Shown: positions 8,978 through 16,961 of the stretch, piece by piece
Position numbering within the stretch: the first letter of the stretch is position 1
Layout: every line of letters begins with the position of its first letter
Origin: CAVTYH01 sp963738835
Lineage (GTDB): Bacteria > Planctomycetota > Planctomycetia > Pirellulales > JADZDJ01
Assembly (NCBI GenBank): GCA_963738835.1
Contig: CAVTYH010000001.1
Span: forward strand, 248,001-312,000
DNA: 64,000 nucleotides
Reading direction: 5' to 3'
Made by a program: the position numbers and the translations under genes
The notes under the pieces: model-generated
What the model saw: the letters and a program-made list of their open reading frames with translations, nothing else
Told to the model about the DNA's origin: nothing
Databases searched by the model: none

Positions 8978-9460
8978 TTAAAACAACGGCTTGCGGCCCA
9001 ATTGACGGCGAACGACCACCCATTGGCCCGCGTGCATCAACCAGTGACTGCCTTGCATCGAAAAGATCGCGCCCACCGTGGGAGCGAATTCCACGCCGCT
9101 CGGGGCATCAAGCTGTTCGTCGGTCATTTTTTCCAATGCGGCCAAGGTGGCGGCGCGTGCTTGCTTGTGCAGCACTAGCAATTCGTCTTTCTTGACGAAC
9201 GCGTTCGGATCATCGGACGTGGCCGTGTCCTTCGTGTATTTTTCCGCAAAACCGGCGGGCAATGGTGGCATTGAGCCGGGGACCGCTTTGCCGATCATCT
9301 CGTGTTCTGCACTGATCAAATGCCCAACTTGCCAATTGATGTGATTGCAACCCGGACAAGGGCGATGCATGAATTCTTTGTCGCTCAGGTCTTGCAGATA
9401 TCCGAGGCCAACCATATCGCCGGCGTCGATGGCGAGCTTGATCGCGTCTTTTGCTTTCAT
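8978..9460 (-). CDS. DinB superfamily protein
   Basis: A 160-residue protein of the DinB/YfiT four-helix-bundle type. Candidate metal-binding histidines lie in NWQVGHLISAEHEMIG and MQGSHWLMHAGQWVVVRRQLG. DinB-like proteins bind a divalent metal and many are thiol transferases or of unknown function. The open frame extends to 9649, but ATG 9460 has a good Shine-Dalgarno (AGGAGT) 4-9 bases upstream and matches the domain boundary, so it was chosen. It is convergent with the TPR end of the TMTC-like gene. Confidence 0.8.
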   Translation of the reverse strand: MKAKDAIKLAIDAGDMVGLGYLQDLSDKEFMHRPCPGCNHINWQVGHLISAEHEMIGKAVPGSMPPLPAGFAEKYTKDTATSDDPNAFVKKDELLVLHKQARAATLAALEKMTDEQLDAPSGVEFAPTVGAIFSMQGSHWLMHAGQWVVVRRQLGRKPLF

Positions 9461-9801
9461 CGGAGTACTCCTTTGTCGTGTGGTCACCCTGGAATCGAGT
9501 GTGATCATCTTAGCGGTCAGGGCCGAAAAGACGTAAGAGCCGAAAAGTAAAAAACGATGCGAAATCAATATCTGGCTGGCTTTTAAGACGCTCGAAATCT
9601 TTTGCATTGTCGACCATAAGCAGGTTGGAACAATCGTTACGATCGACACCTTGTTCGCAATCTGTTAGGACGCTGGAGAATCAATTCCAAACACAGTGCG
9701 TGTGGCTATAGGCAACATCCGCTCGCGGAGTAGACTAAAAAAATGGCGGACGATCCAAGCTCGCAACGGACGACGAACGACCGACAACAGACGATTATCC
9801 T
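9461..9801. other. Intergenic stretch between divergent genes
   Basis: About 340 bp separate the DinB-like gene and the divergently transcribed ABC operon. It should hold both promoters. No hairpin, repeat or conserved small gene was recognised. Confidence 0.4.
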
Positions 9802-10575
9802 GTGATTCACGTTCGCCAGCTCACGAAGTGCTATGCCGACTTGCGTCGCGGACAATTCGTCGCGCTTGATCAGGTCAGCTTCGACGCCTTGCCGGGGCAA
9901 ATTTATGGGCTGCTCGGTCCCAATGGCGCCGGCAAAACAACGGCGCTGCGAATTCTGAGCACGATGCTGCGTCCGACCAGCGGCACGGCAACCATCAGTG
10001 GTTTCGACGTAGCCACCCAGTCAGAGCAAGTGCGGCGGCAGATCGGTTTCATGTCGGCCAACACGGCGGTGTACGACCGCATGACCGCCTGGGAAATGGT
10101 CGAATATTTTGGCCGCTTGCACGGATTGGAAGCCGAGTTACTCCGCGAACGAATGGAAACTTTGTTCGCGCGGCTGCAAATGAACGACATTCGCGATTTG
10201 CTCGGCTCGAAAATGTCGACCGGCATGAAACAAAAGGTATTGATCGCGCGGGCGATGGTCCATGATCCGCCGGTCGTGATCTTCGACGAAGCGACCGTGG
10301 GGTTGGATGTACTTGTCGCGCGGGCTTTATTGAAGACCGTCGCCGAGCTGCGCGAGCACGGCAAATGCGTGGTGTTTTCCACACACATCATGCGCGAGGC
10401 CGAGAAGTTGTGCGATCGTGTCGCCATCATTCATCGTGGTTCCATTCTGGCCGAAGGCACGCTGGAAGAACTTCGCGAGAGGCATCAGGAACACGATTTG
10501 GAAGAACTGTTTTTCCGATTGATTACCGAGCGCGACGACGAATTTCGGCACGCGCGGCCCACCATCGCAGTTTAA
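9802..10575 (+). CDS. ABC transporter ATP-binding protein (NatA-like)
   Basis: A 257-residue ABC ATPase starting with GTG at 9802. It has Walker A LLGPNGAGKTT (about residues 37-47), the signature-like STGMKQK, Walker B VVIFDEA followed by TVGLD, and the switch motif STHIMRE. The combination resembles NatA/CcmA-type exporters that work with an ABC-2 permease. The next gene, 5 bp downstream, encodes such a permease, so the two form an operon and probably one complex in the inner membrane. The substrate is unknown; sodium or drug extrusion is typical of the family. Confidence 0.92.
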   Translation: MIHVRQLTKCYADLRRGQFVALDQVSFDALPGQIYGLLGPNGAGKTTALRILSTMLRPTSGTATISGFDVATQSEQVRRQIGFMSANTAVYDRMTAWEMVEYFGRLHGLEAELLRERMETLFARLQMNDIRDLLGSKMSTGMKQKVLIARAMVHDPPVVIFDEATVGLDVLVARALLKTVAELREHGKCVVFSTHIMREAEKLCDRVAIIHRGSILAEGTLEELRERHQEHDLEELFFRLITERDDEFRHARPTIAV

Positions 10576-10580
10576 TAGCC

Positions 10581-12887
10581 ATGAACTGGTCGAACGTCAA
10601 ACTGATTTTCCAGCGTGAAGTGCGCGACCAGTTGCGCGACCGGCGCACGCTGTTCATGATCGCCGTGCTGCCGATCTTGTTGTATCCGCTCTTGGGTATG
10701 AGTTTCTTCCAGATTGCACAATTCCTACGCGAACAACCAACCCGTGTGCTAATTTGCGACCTGCCGAATTTGGACGATTTGCCGCCGCTGGTGGAAGATG
10801 ATAATTTTGCTCCGCAGTGGCTGAGCGATCCGAAGCAAGCTCGCTTGTTCGATTTGCACCTTGCCACGCCGGAACCCACAACCGACCACGCGGAAGATGA
10901 CTCGATCGGCGAACGATCGCGGCAAGCCGTTCAGCGCGGTGAGTACGAAACAGTCGTGGTATTCCCCCCTGATTTTGCGGAGCAGTTGGGGCGGTTTCGC
11001 CGGCGGCTGATGGAACATCGAACAGCATCGGATTCGGACTCCTTCGGAGTGAGGGCTGGGGCGAGAGGGAACGCAGCCAGCGCTACCCCCCTCACCCTGC
11101 CCTCTCCCCAAGGAGAGGGCGCCGACGAGCTAACCGTGCCCCAGCCAGCAATTTATTTCAGCACCGCCAGCGAAAAATCGCAGCTGGCGTTCGATCGCGT
11201 ATCGAACATTTTGCGACAATGGGCCGAAGCCATTGGCAAACAGAATCTGAAAGATTCGCAACTCCCGCTGGCCGTGGCGCGGCCGTTCGATTTACAGCGC
11301 GAAGATGTCTCGGAATCGCATCAGCGCAGCGCCGCCATGTGGTCGAAAATTCTGCCATTCGTGCTGTTAATCTGGTCGCTCACCGGAGCGTTTTATCCGG
11401 CGGTCGATTTGTGCGCCGGCGAAAAGGAACGCGGCACGCTGGAAACATTGCTTTCCAGCCCCGCCCGGCGCAGCGAAATTGTCACGGGCAAGTTGCTCAC
11501 GGTGATGCTTTTCAGCATGGCCACCAGCGTGCTGAACATGATCAGTATGGGTATCACCGGCGCGCTGGTGATTTCGCATCTGGCCGGCGGCGAAGCGGGC
11601 GGGGCTTTTGGATTGCCGCCACTACTGACGCCGGTTTGGCTGTTGATCGCTTTGGTTCCCGTCGCTGCTCTGTTCAGCGCGTTGTGTCTGGCACTGGCGG
11701 CATTCGCGCGCAGCAGCAAGGAGGGGCAGTACTATCTGATGCCGCTGGTGCTGGTCACGCTGCCACTGGTGATTTTGCCGATGGGACCCGGAATGGAATT
11801 GAATCTGGGCAACAGCCTGATTCCTCTTACCGGGCTGGTGCTGCTCTTGCGATCGCTCTTGGAAGGCAATTATCTGGCGGCGCTCCCGTACATCGCACCC
11901 GTGGTTGGCATGACCCTGCTCTGTTGCTTGCTCGCGGTGCGCTGGGCGGTCGAGCAATTCAATAAAGAAAGCGTGCTGTTTCGTGAAAGCGAGCGACTGG
12001 ATGTCGGTCTCTGGATTCGGCGCCTGTTGCGCGATCGAAGCGATACCCCCAGCGTCTCGGAAGCAATTTTCTGCGGCCTGTTGATTTTGCTGATTCGGTT
12101 TTTCATGGGGTTTGCTCTGCCGATGCCGCAATCGTTCGCAGATTTTGCGGTGGTGGCCGTGGTTACGCAGTTGGTGATGATTGCCACGCCGGCTTTACTG
12201 ATGACGGTGATGCTGACCCGCAGTCCCCGGCAAACACTACTGCTGCGTCTGCCCGCCTGGTGGACGCTGCCGGCTGCGGCGTGTTTGGCCGTGGCAGTGC
12301 ATCCAGCGGTGAAGCTGCTGCAAGTGGTGGTTGAGCAGTTGTACCCGACCTCGCAAGGCGTGAAAGAGGCGTTGGAAGGAGCACTGGGGGAGGCGCCGAA
12401 ATTCTGGCCAGCGGTGCTGATCATCGCCCTGGTGCCGGCCATCTGCGAGGAGTTGGCATTTCGCGGGTTCATTCTCTCCGGCTTCCGACATTTGGGCAGC
12501 AAATGGCGGGCGATTGCGCTTTCGAGCCTGATGTTTGGCGTCACGCATACCGTGCTGCAACAATCGCTTATCACCTGCGTTGTTGGCGCCGTGATTGCAT
12601 ACCTGGCCGTGCAGACCGGCAGCATTCTTCCAGGCATGGTGTTCCACTTCACGCACAACTCGTTGATGCTGGTCATCGGCCAGTTCCACGATGCACCAAC
12701 ATTCGGCCGATTCATTCATCCACTGGGAGGGGGCGAAGATTTCATTTATGTCTGGTGGCTTTTCGATTTGGGATTGATCGTCGCCGCCGTCTTGTTGCTG
12801 CGCTTCGCCGGGCTGACGTACCGCCGCACGGAAGAAGAATCGCTTCACGAAGCGATTGGCTCTCCAGCGGTTAGCGTCAACGCTTAG
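10581..12887 (+). CDS. ABC-2 permease (NatB-like) fused to CPBP intramembrane protease
   Basis: A 768-residue fusion. Residues 1-~460 form an ABC-2/NatB-type permease, with a first TM at ~25-45, a large extracytoplasmic domain, then LCAGEKERGTLETLLSSPA and five or six TM helices. Residues ~500-760 form a CPBP (CAAX protease/bacteriocin-processing) domain, with the catalytic motif EELAFRGF near residue 622 and HFTHNS near 688. Start is ATG 10581, right after the ATPase gene, rather than the longer upstream frame. Residues ~154-180 are encoded by an inverted pair of palindromic repeats and contain LTLPSPQGEG. The protease may process a transported peptide or regulate the pump (inference). Confidence 0.9.
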   Translation: MNWSNVKLIFQREVRDQLRDRRTLFMIAVLPILLYPLLGMSFFQIAQFLREQPTRVLICDLPNLDDLPPLVEDDNFAPQWLSDPKQARLFDLHLATPEPTTDHAEDDSIGERSRQAVQRGEYETVVVFPPDFAEQLGRFRRRLMEHRTASDSDSFGVRAGARGNAASATPLTLPSPQGEGADELTVPQPAIYFSTASEKSQLAFDRVSNILRQWAEAIGKQNLKDSQLPLAVARPFDLQREDVSESHQRSAAMWSKILPFVLLIWSLTGAFYPAVDLCAGEKERGTLETLLSSPARRSEIVTGKLLTVMLFSMATSVLNMISMGITGALVISHLAGGEAGGAFGLPPLLTPVWLLIALVPVAALFSALCLALAAFARSSKEGQYYLMPLVLVTLPLVILPMGPGMELNLGNSLIPLTGLVLLLRSLLEGNYLAALPYIAPVVGMTLLCCLLAVRWAVEQFNKESVLFRESERLDVGLWIRRLLRDRSDTPSVSEAIFCGLLILLIRFFMGFALPMPQSFADFAVVAVVTQLVMIATPALLMTVMLTRSPRQTLLLRLPAWWTLPAAACLAVAVHPAVKLLQVVVEQLYPTSQGVKEALEGALGEAPKFWPAVLIIALVPAICEELAFRGFILSGFRHLGSKWRAIALSSLMFGVTHTVLQQSLITCVVGAVIAYLAVQTGSILPGMVFHFTHNSLMLVIGQFHDAPTFGRFIHPLGGGEDFIYVWWLFDLGLIVAAVLLLRFAGLTYRRTEEESLHEAIGSPAVSVNA
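11049..11121. repeat. Palindromic CCCTC/GAGGG repeat, inverted pair, inside a coding frame
   Basis: Left copy GTGAGGGCTGGGGCGAGAGG (from 11049) is roughly complementary to the right copy CCCTCACCCTGCCCTCTCCC (from 11089), and the right copy adds its own hairpin CCTCTCC..GGAGAGG. The frame stays open and translates to a low-complexity peptide including LTLPSPQGEG, in the extracytoplasmic part of the ABC permease. It is the same family as the copies at 19821, 26826, 39904, 40225 and 54174. Confidence 0.7.
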
Positions 12888-12908
12888 CTCCCGACTGGCA
12901 AGGTAGGG

Positions 12909-13886
12909 CTATGTCGTGGCGGCTCGCCGTCTTCGGCCGCTGAGTAAGTATAGGGCGGCGCGGACGTCGAGCAGCGGGTCGGCAGATGGGTCGATGCCGT
13001 CGACGCGCGGGAGCGGGTCGAAAATGATTTTTCGCAGTTCCGGCTGCAATTCGTTTTCGCGCTTGGTGAGCGTGATCATGCCGAGTTCGATTTCGGAGCG
13101 GTCATTGGGCCAGGTGATCGAAGAATCGTCCGTCGGATCGCCGGGCGCGGCCATTTGCACGACCACGCGAAACTTGATCGGGCCCTTCGCCAGCCGTGGA
13201 TCGATTTCGTCGAACAGGAAATTCGGCGATTTTTTCGCCGCCTCTTCCGCCGTGAGATATTCCGTCCCGGCTTCGGGTTTCAGCCGGTAGCGACCGAAGC
13301 AGGTCGTGCCGTCGGCGCTAATGAATTTGTAGGCCGCGGCTGAGAAGAAGTGTTCGCGGGCGAAACTTGTCGGAAATGGTTTCGGTAGCATGACGAATTG
13401 CATCGCCCGGGGATGTGCGCCCAAATATTGCTCGAGCGGCGTCGGGTGAGGACCGGCCGGATTGTGGAGCGCCACCGCCCGATTGAATTCCAAAAACTCA
13501 TCGCCGGTATGGACGGGAAAGCCATCGGCGGAATGCGCGACGATGTCGGTGTGAACATGATCTGCCAAATAAAATCGCACGGCCATGCCGCGCGGGCTGG
13601 CAGCTTCCGGATGATTGTCGGGAATCGTCGGCACGCCGGCGAAATCGGAGAAGCGAACGACAACCCTGGTTAATGGCCGCGCGATGTGCGGCGCGCGAGT
13701 CAACTTTGTCGCTTCCGCCGATGGCGTAAATGTGCCCGAACTAAACAGTCCCTTGGCATGCACGGGCCGAAAACCGGCATGCAGGCCGAACAAATTGTCG
13801 AACGATTTCAGCAAATCTTGGATGAGCGGATCGTCAGGCGAAAGTTTGCCGGCGGACTGCGGTTTGCTGACATTGGTCGTGGCCAT
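12909..13886 (-). CDS. Catalase-family peroxidase (SrpA-like mini-catalase)
   Basis: A 325-residue heme catalase-like protein, much shorter than monofunctional catalases (~480+), as in SrpA-type members. The presumed distal His lies in RPVHAKGLFSSGTF. RGMAVRFYLADHVHTDIVAH and FLEFNRAVALHNP match the family core. RAALY near the C-terminus fits the RxxxY proximal heme-ligand motif. The protein probably decomposes peroxides or performs peroxidase chemistry. ATG 13886 is favoured over 13901, giving MATTNVSKPQS. There is no evident signal peptide, although some family members are exported. It is convergent with the ABC operon, 22 bp away. Confidence 0.88.
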   Translation of the reverse strand: MATTNVSKPQSAGKLSPDDPLIQDLLKSFDNLFGLHAGFRPVHAKGLFSSGTFTPSAEATKLTRAPHIARPLTRVVVRFSDFAGVPTIPDNHPEAASPRGMAVRFYLADHVHTDIVAHSADGFPVHTGDEFLEFNRAVALHNPAGPHPTPLEQYLGAHPRAMQFVMLPKPFPTSFAREHFFSAAAYKFISADGTTCFGRYRLKPEAGTEYLTAEEAAKKSPNFLFDEIDPRLAKGPIKFRVVVQMAAPGDPTDDSSITWPNDRSEIELGMITLTKRENELQPELRKIIFDPLPRVDGIDPSADPLLDVRAALYLLSGRRRRAATT

Positions 13887-14016
13887 GTGCTGGTCCTCCA
13901 TCGAGCAGTTTGACGGGAGTAATCTAGTGATTGAAACACTCGCCGCGATAATTGGGTATAACGTGCATTACTGGCTCGCCTGACTCGACCATGCTTGGAC
14001 GAAAGGGAGGACTTCC

Positions 14017-16887
14017 ATGCGCCGCCATCTCATCTCGATCGCTCTCGCGTGGTCATTATTCCCTGTTGGCGTGCAATCGGCCAGGGTACTGGCGGAAGAT
14101 GCGTTTTATGATGTTCCACTAAGTGACTTGAAAATCACGGCCGGTGGGTTGCCGAAAGTTAACACGGACGATGGACGGTTTCGTTTCGATCCGCGCTGGG
14201 AGGTGATGGAGCCGACTGTCTGGCTCGACGGCGAGGGGGAGGCGTATCTGATGCTCGAAAGCCAGGATTTGTGGAATCTGCGCTTCCATGGGCAAGACGA
14301 CTTGCTGGACAAGCATCTGAGAATTCGCGCGCCGAAAGGTAAGGATGTGAAAGGTTGGCTGACGCTGCCGAAGACCGAGGCGGCCGAAATGAAGCAAGTT
14401 GGATTCGCCGTGCCAGCCAGCGCCGCGAAGGATTCCGCCCAAGAGGCATTTCTGAACGGCAAGATGTTTCATTACTTCCGAATGGAGCGATTGCCGGTGC
14501 CGGGCAAAGCGTGGTTCCGGCATCAGTTCGATGACGCGACGACGGCAGCGAGCAAGCTGAAGAAAAAGGACGGCAACAATGTCGAACCGTTCCGCGTGAC
14601 CGCCGACTCGGGGCGGATTGTCGATGCGTTCGATCTGTTCTCCGGCACGCAGGCGATCAGCGAAAGTTTGCAGCTTGACCGAGCCTTGCGAGACATTTCG
14701 AAAGACAGCCGCGAGCTGACGATTGATGTTGGCACGTTGACCGGCATCACTGTCACGGCGATTGATTGGAAGCCACTGCTGAAAGAAGCGAGTCCCAAGC
14801 TCGATCCGCTGGCGAAATTGATTCCGGCCGATCAGCACGTGGTGTTCTTTTCGTCGTTCGCGGCGGCGGTGAAGCTGACCGACGAATTGAATGGGCGCGA
14901 TCCCACTTTGCTGGTGCATTTGGCTCGGCCGCAATCGGAAGATGCGAGCGTGCTCAAAAAGTACGAGCGGCAATTGGGCCTCGGTGTTAACACTTTGGGA
15001 CGAATCGTGGGTCCGCAGTTGGTGAAGGGCATCGCGCTCACCGGGTCGGATCCGTACTTTCCGACTGGCACCGACGTGGCCGTGCTGCTTGAAAGCGATC
15101 AGCCAAAAGTACTGGCGTCAGCACTTAAATCGCAAATTCTGCTTGATGCTTCGAAGCAGTCTGACGCGAAACCGACAAGCGGCATGGTGGCCGGAGTGAA
15201 ATACGACGGCGTACGATCGCCGGGAAGAGAAGTGTGCTCGTATTTGGCGCAATTGAATGGCGCGGTGGTCATCACCAATTCACTGGCACAGCTGGAACGA
15301 TTGGCAAAGGTCGGCCAAGGGATGGAGTCGATCGCGAAGCTCGACGAGTACAAGTTTTTCCGGACTCGTTATCAGCTGGGGGATGAGAACGAAACGGCGT
15401 TTTTGTTTTTAAGCGATCCGACGATTCGCCGCTGGTGTTCGCCGCAGTGGCGGATCGCGTCGGCCCGGCGGACATACACGGCAGCGGCGCTGGCGGAGTT
15501 GACGGCCGAGAATTTGAACGCGCTGGAATCGGGCAAGGCCGAGCCCAAATCGCTGCACACTGATTTGCCGCTGGTCGATGCCAGCGAGCTGACGCTGACG
15601 AAATCGGGCGTGGTGTCGTCGACGCAAGGGTCGCTGGAATTCATGACGCCGATTATCGAGCTGCCAATTCAAAAGGTCACGAAGGCTGAAGCCGACGCGT
15701 ACAACCAGTGGCGCGATCGGTATCAAAACAACTGGCGCTGGGCGTTCGACCCAATCGGGCTGCGGATCGGCATCAGCGACAAAAAACTCTCCGGCGATTT
15801 GACCGTGATGCCGTTGATTATCGGCAGCGATTATCGAGAGTTCGTCAACATTTCTCGCGGGGCCAAAATTCCGTCCGATGGCGCCGATCTGCACGGGGCA
15901 CTTGCGCAAACCGCACTGGCCATCAACACCGATTCGAAAACTGTCAAAGATTGGACCAATATGGCGGTGAATTTTGTGCCGCAGTTTCCGGGCGAGCCGT
16001 TCGGCTGGCTGGGCCGTTGGGTGACGGTGTCGATTGAAGACGATCCGATTTGGAAAGAGGTGGATAAAACCCCGCCTGAGAAGCTCGACGAGTTTTACCG
16101 CAAAAACTGGCAACGAATTCCCATCGCCGTCGAAATCGAATCGATCGATCCGCAAAAGCTAACCGTGTTTGTCGACGTGCTGCGGGCATTCCTTGACAAA
16201 ATCATGCCCGGGACGCTGGTATGGGATTCGTTCATCTACCGCGATCAGACTTACGTGCAGGTCAAATTCACCGAGAATGCCCGCCACAAATATGCCAATG
16301 ACGTCGAGACTGCTTTGTATTCCGCGCCGATCGACGGCGTGTGGATTTTGACTCCGCGCGAAGACGTGCTGAAGCGGGCGATCGATCGGCAATTAGCCCG
16401 CGCGACCGGCGAGAAGAAATCTGACACGCCAGATGTGGAAAAGCAGGCCGTCGGCCCGCCGTGGCTGGGCCAGAATCTGTGTCTGCAAATCGATCGCCGG
16501 ATGTTCGATATGCTCAATCACTCCAGCTCGGGACTCTGGGGGATTCTGAACGGACCGGAATCGAAGACGGATCTGTTGATGCAGGAGCGCGCGTGGGCGA
16601 ACTTGCCGATTCTGAACGAGTGGAAGCGGCTATTTCCGAATGAGGATCCGGTTGTCGTTCACGAGCGTCTTTGGCACACGAAGCTCGTGTGCCCCGGCGG
16701 CGGCAAGTATGTGTGGAACGATGAGTGGAAAACGATGGAATCGACGGTCTACGGACATCCGGGGCAGCCGAAGGATGGCCCCTGGGCGTCGGCGGCCATG
16801 TTGCCGTTTGAAACCGCCAACTTCGGTCTGACATTCGAAGAGCAGGGCTTGCGCGCGAGGATGGAACTGACGCGCAATGCGAAGTAG
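14017..16887 (+). CDS. Large secreted protein of unknown function
   Basis: A 956-residue protein with an N-terminal signal peptide (MRRHLISIALAWSLFPVGVQSARVLA) and no further membrane segments. I do not recognise a catalytic family. Phrases such as ADQHVVFFSSFAAAVKLTDEL, GTDVAVLLESDQP and VVITNSLAQLERLAKV recall DUF3352-like or colicin-import-type repeats seen in large planctomycete secreted proteins, but this is weak. A good Shine-Dalgarno (GGGAGG) precedes the ATG. Its TAG stop (16885-16887) is part of the GTAG of an adjacent REP pair. The likely location is the periplasm or paryphoplasm. Confidence 0.75.
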   Translation: MRRHLISIALAWSLFPVGVQSARVLAEDAFYDVPLSDLKITAGGLPKVNTDDGRFRFDPRWEVMEPTVWLDGEGEAYLMLESQDLWNLRFHGQDDLLDKHLRIRAPKGKDVKGWLTLPKTEAAEMKQVGFAVPASAAKDSAQEAFLNGKMFHYFRMERLPVPGKAWFRHQFDDATTAASKLKKKDGNNVEPFRVTADSGRIVDAFDLFSGTQAISESLQLDRALRDISKDSRELTIDVGTLTGITVTAIDWKPLLKEASPKLDPLAKLIPADQHVVFFSSFAAAVKLTDELNGRDPTLLVHLARPQSEDASVLKKYERQLGLGVNTLGRIVGPQLVKGIALTGSDPYFPTGTDVAVLLESDQPKVLASALKSQILLDASKQSDAKPTSGMVAGVKYDGVRSPGREVCSYLAQLNGAVVITNSLAQLERLAKVGQGMESIAKLDEYKFFRTRYQLGDENETAFLFLSDPTIRRWCSPQWRIASARRTYTAAALAELTAENLNALESGKAEPKSLHTDLPLVDASELTLTKSGVVSSTQGSLEFMTPIIELPIQKVTKAEADAYNQWRDRYQNNWRWAFDPIGLRIGISDKKLSGDLTVMPLIIGSDYREFVNISRGAKIPSDGADLHGALAQTALAINTDSKTVKDWTNMAVNFVPQFPGEPFGWLGRWVTVSIEDDPIWKEVDKTPPEKLDEFYRKNWQRIPIAVEIESIDPQKLTVFVDVLRAFLDKIMPGTLVWDSFIYRDQTYVQVKFTENARHKYANDVETALYSAPIDGVWILTPREDVLKRAIDRQLARATGEKKSDTPDVEKQAVGPPWLGQNLCLQIDRRMFDMLNHSSSGLWGILNGPESKTDLLMQERAWANLPILNEWKRLFPNEDPVVVHERLWHTKLVCPGGGKYVWNDEWKTMESTVYGHPGQPKDGPWASAAMLPFETANFGLTFEEQGLRARMELTRNAK

Positions 16888-16961
16888 GTCCGGCTTTAGC
16901 CTGACAAGTCGCGTCCGAATCTATCAAAAAGGTGGCCCGTCAGGCTAAAGCCGGACCCTAC
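16884..16961. repeat. GTAG-type REPIN supplying the stop codons of both convergent genes
   Basis: GTAG followed by GTCCGGCTTTAGCCTGAC (16888-16905) is mirrored by GTCAGGCTAAAGCCGGACC (16939-16957) followed by CTAC (16958-16961). The arms form a 19-bp perfect inverted repeat, and each arm is itself a palindrome around GGCTTTAGCC. The TAG of the left GTAG is the stop of the plus-strand secreted protein. The TAG of the right one, read on the minus strand, is the stop of pyruvate phosphate dikinase. Both genes end AAG-TAG. It probably also terminates transcription from both sides. Confidence 0.85.

Noticed and set aside
10365..10580. 72-codon N-terminal extension of the ABC permease frame
   Set aside because: It overlaps the upstream ATPase gene and is unnatural; ATG 10581 follows the ATPase stop in the usual operon spacing.
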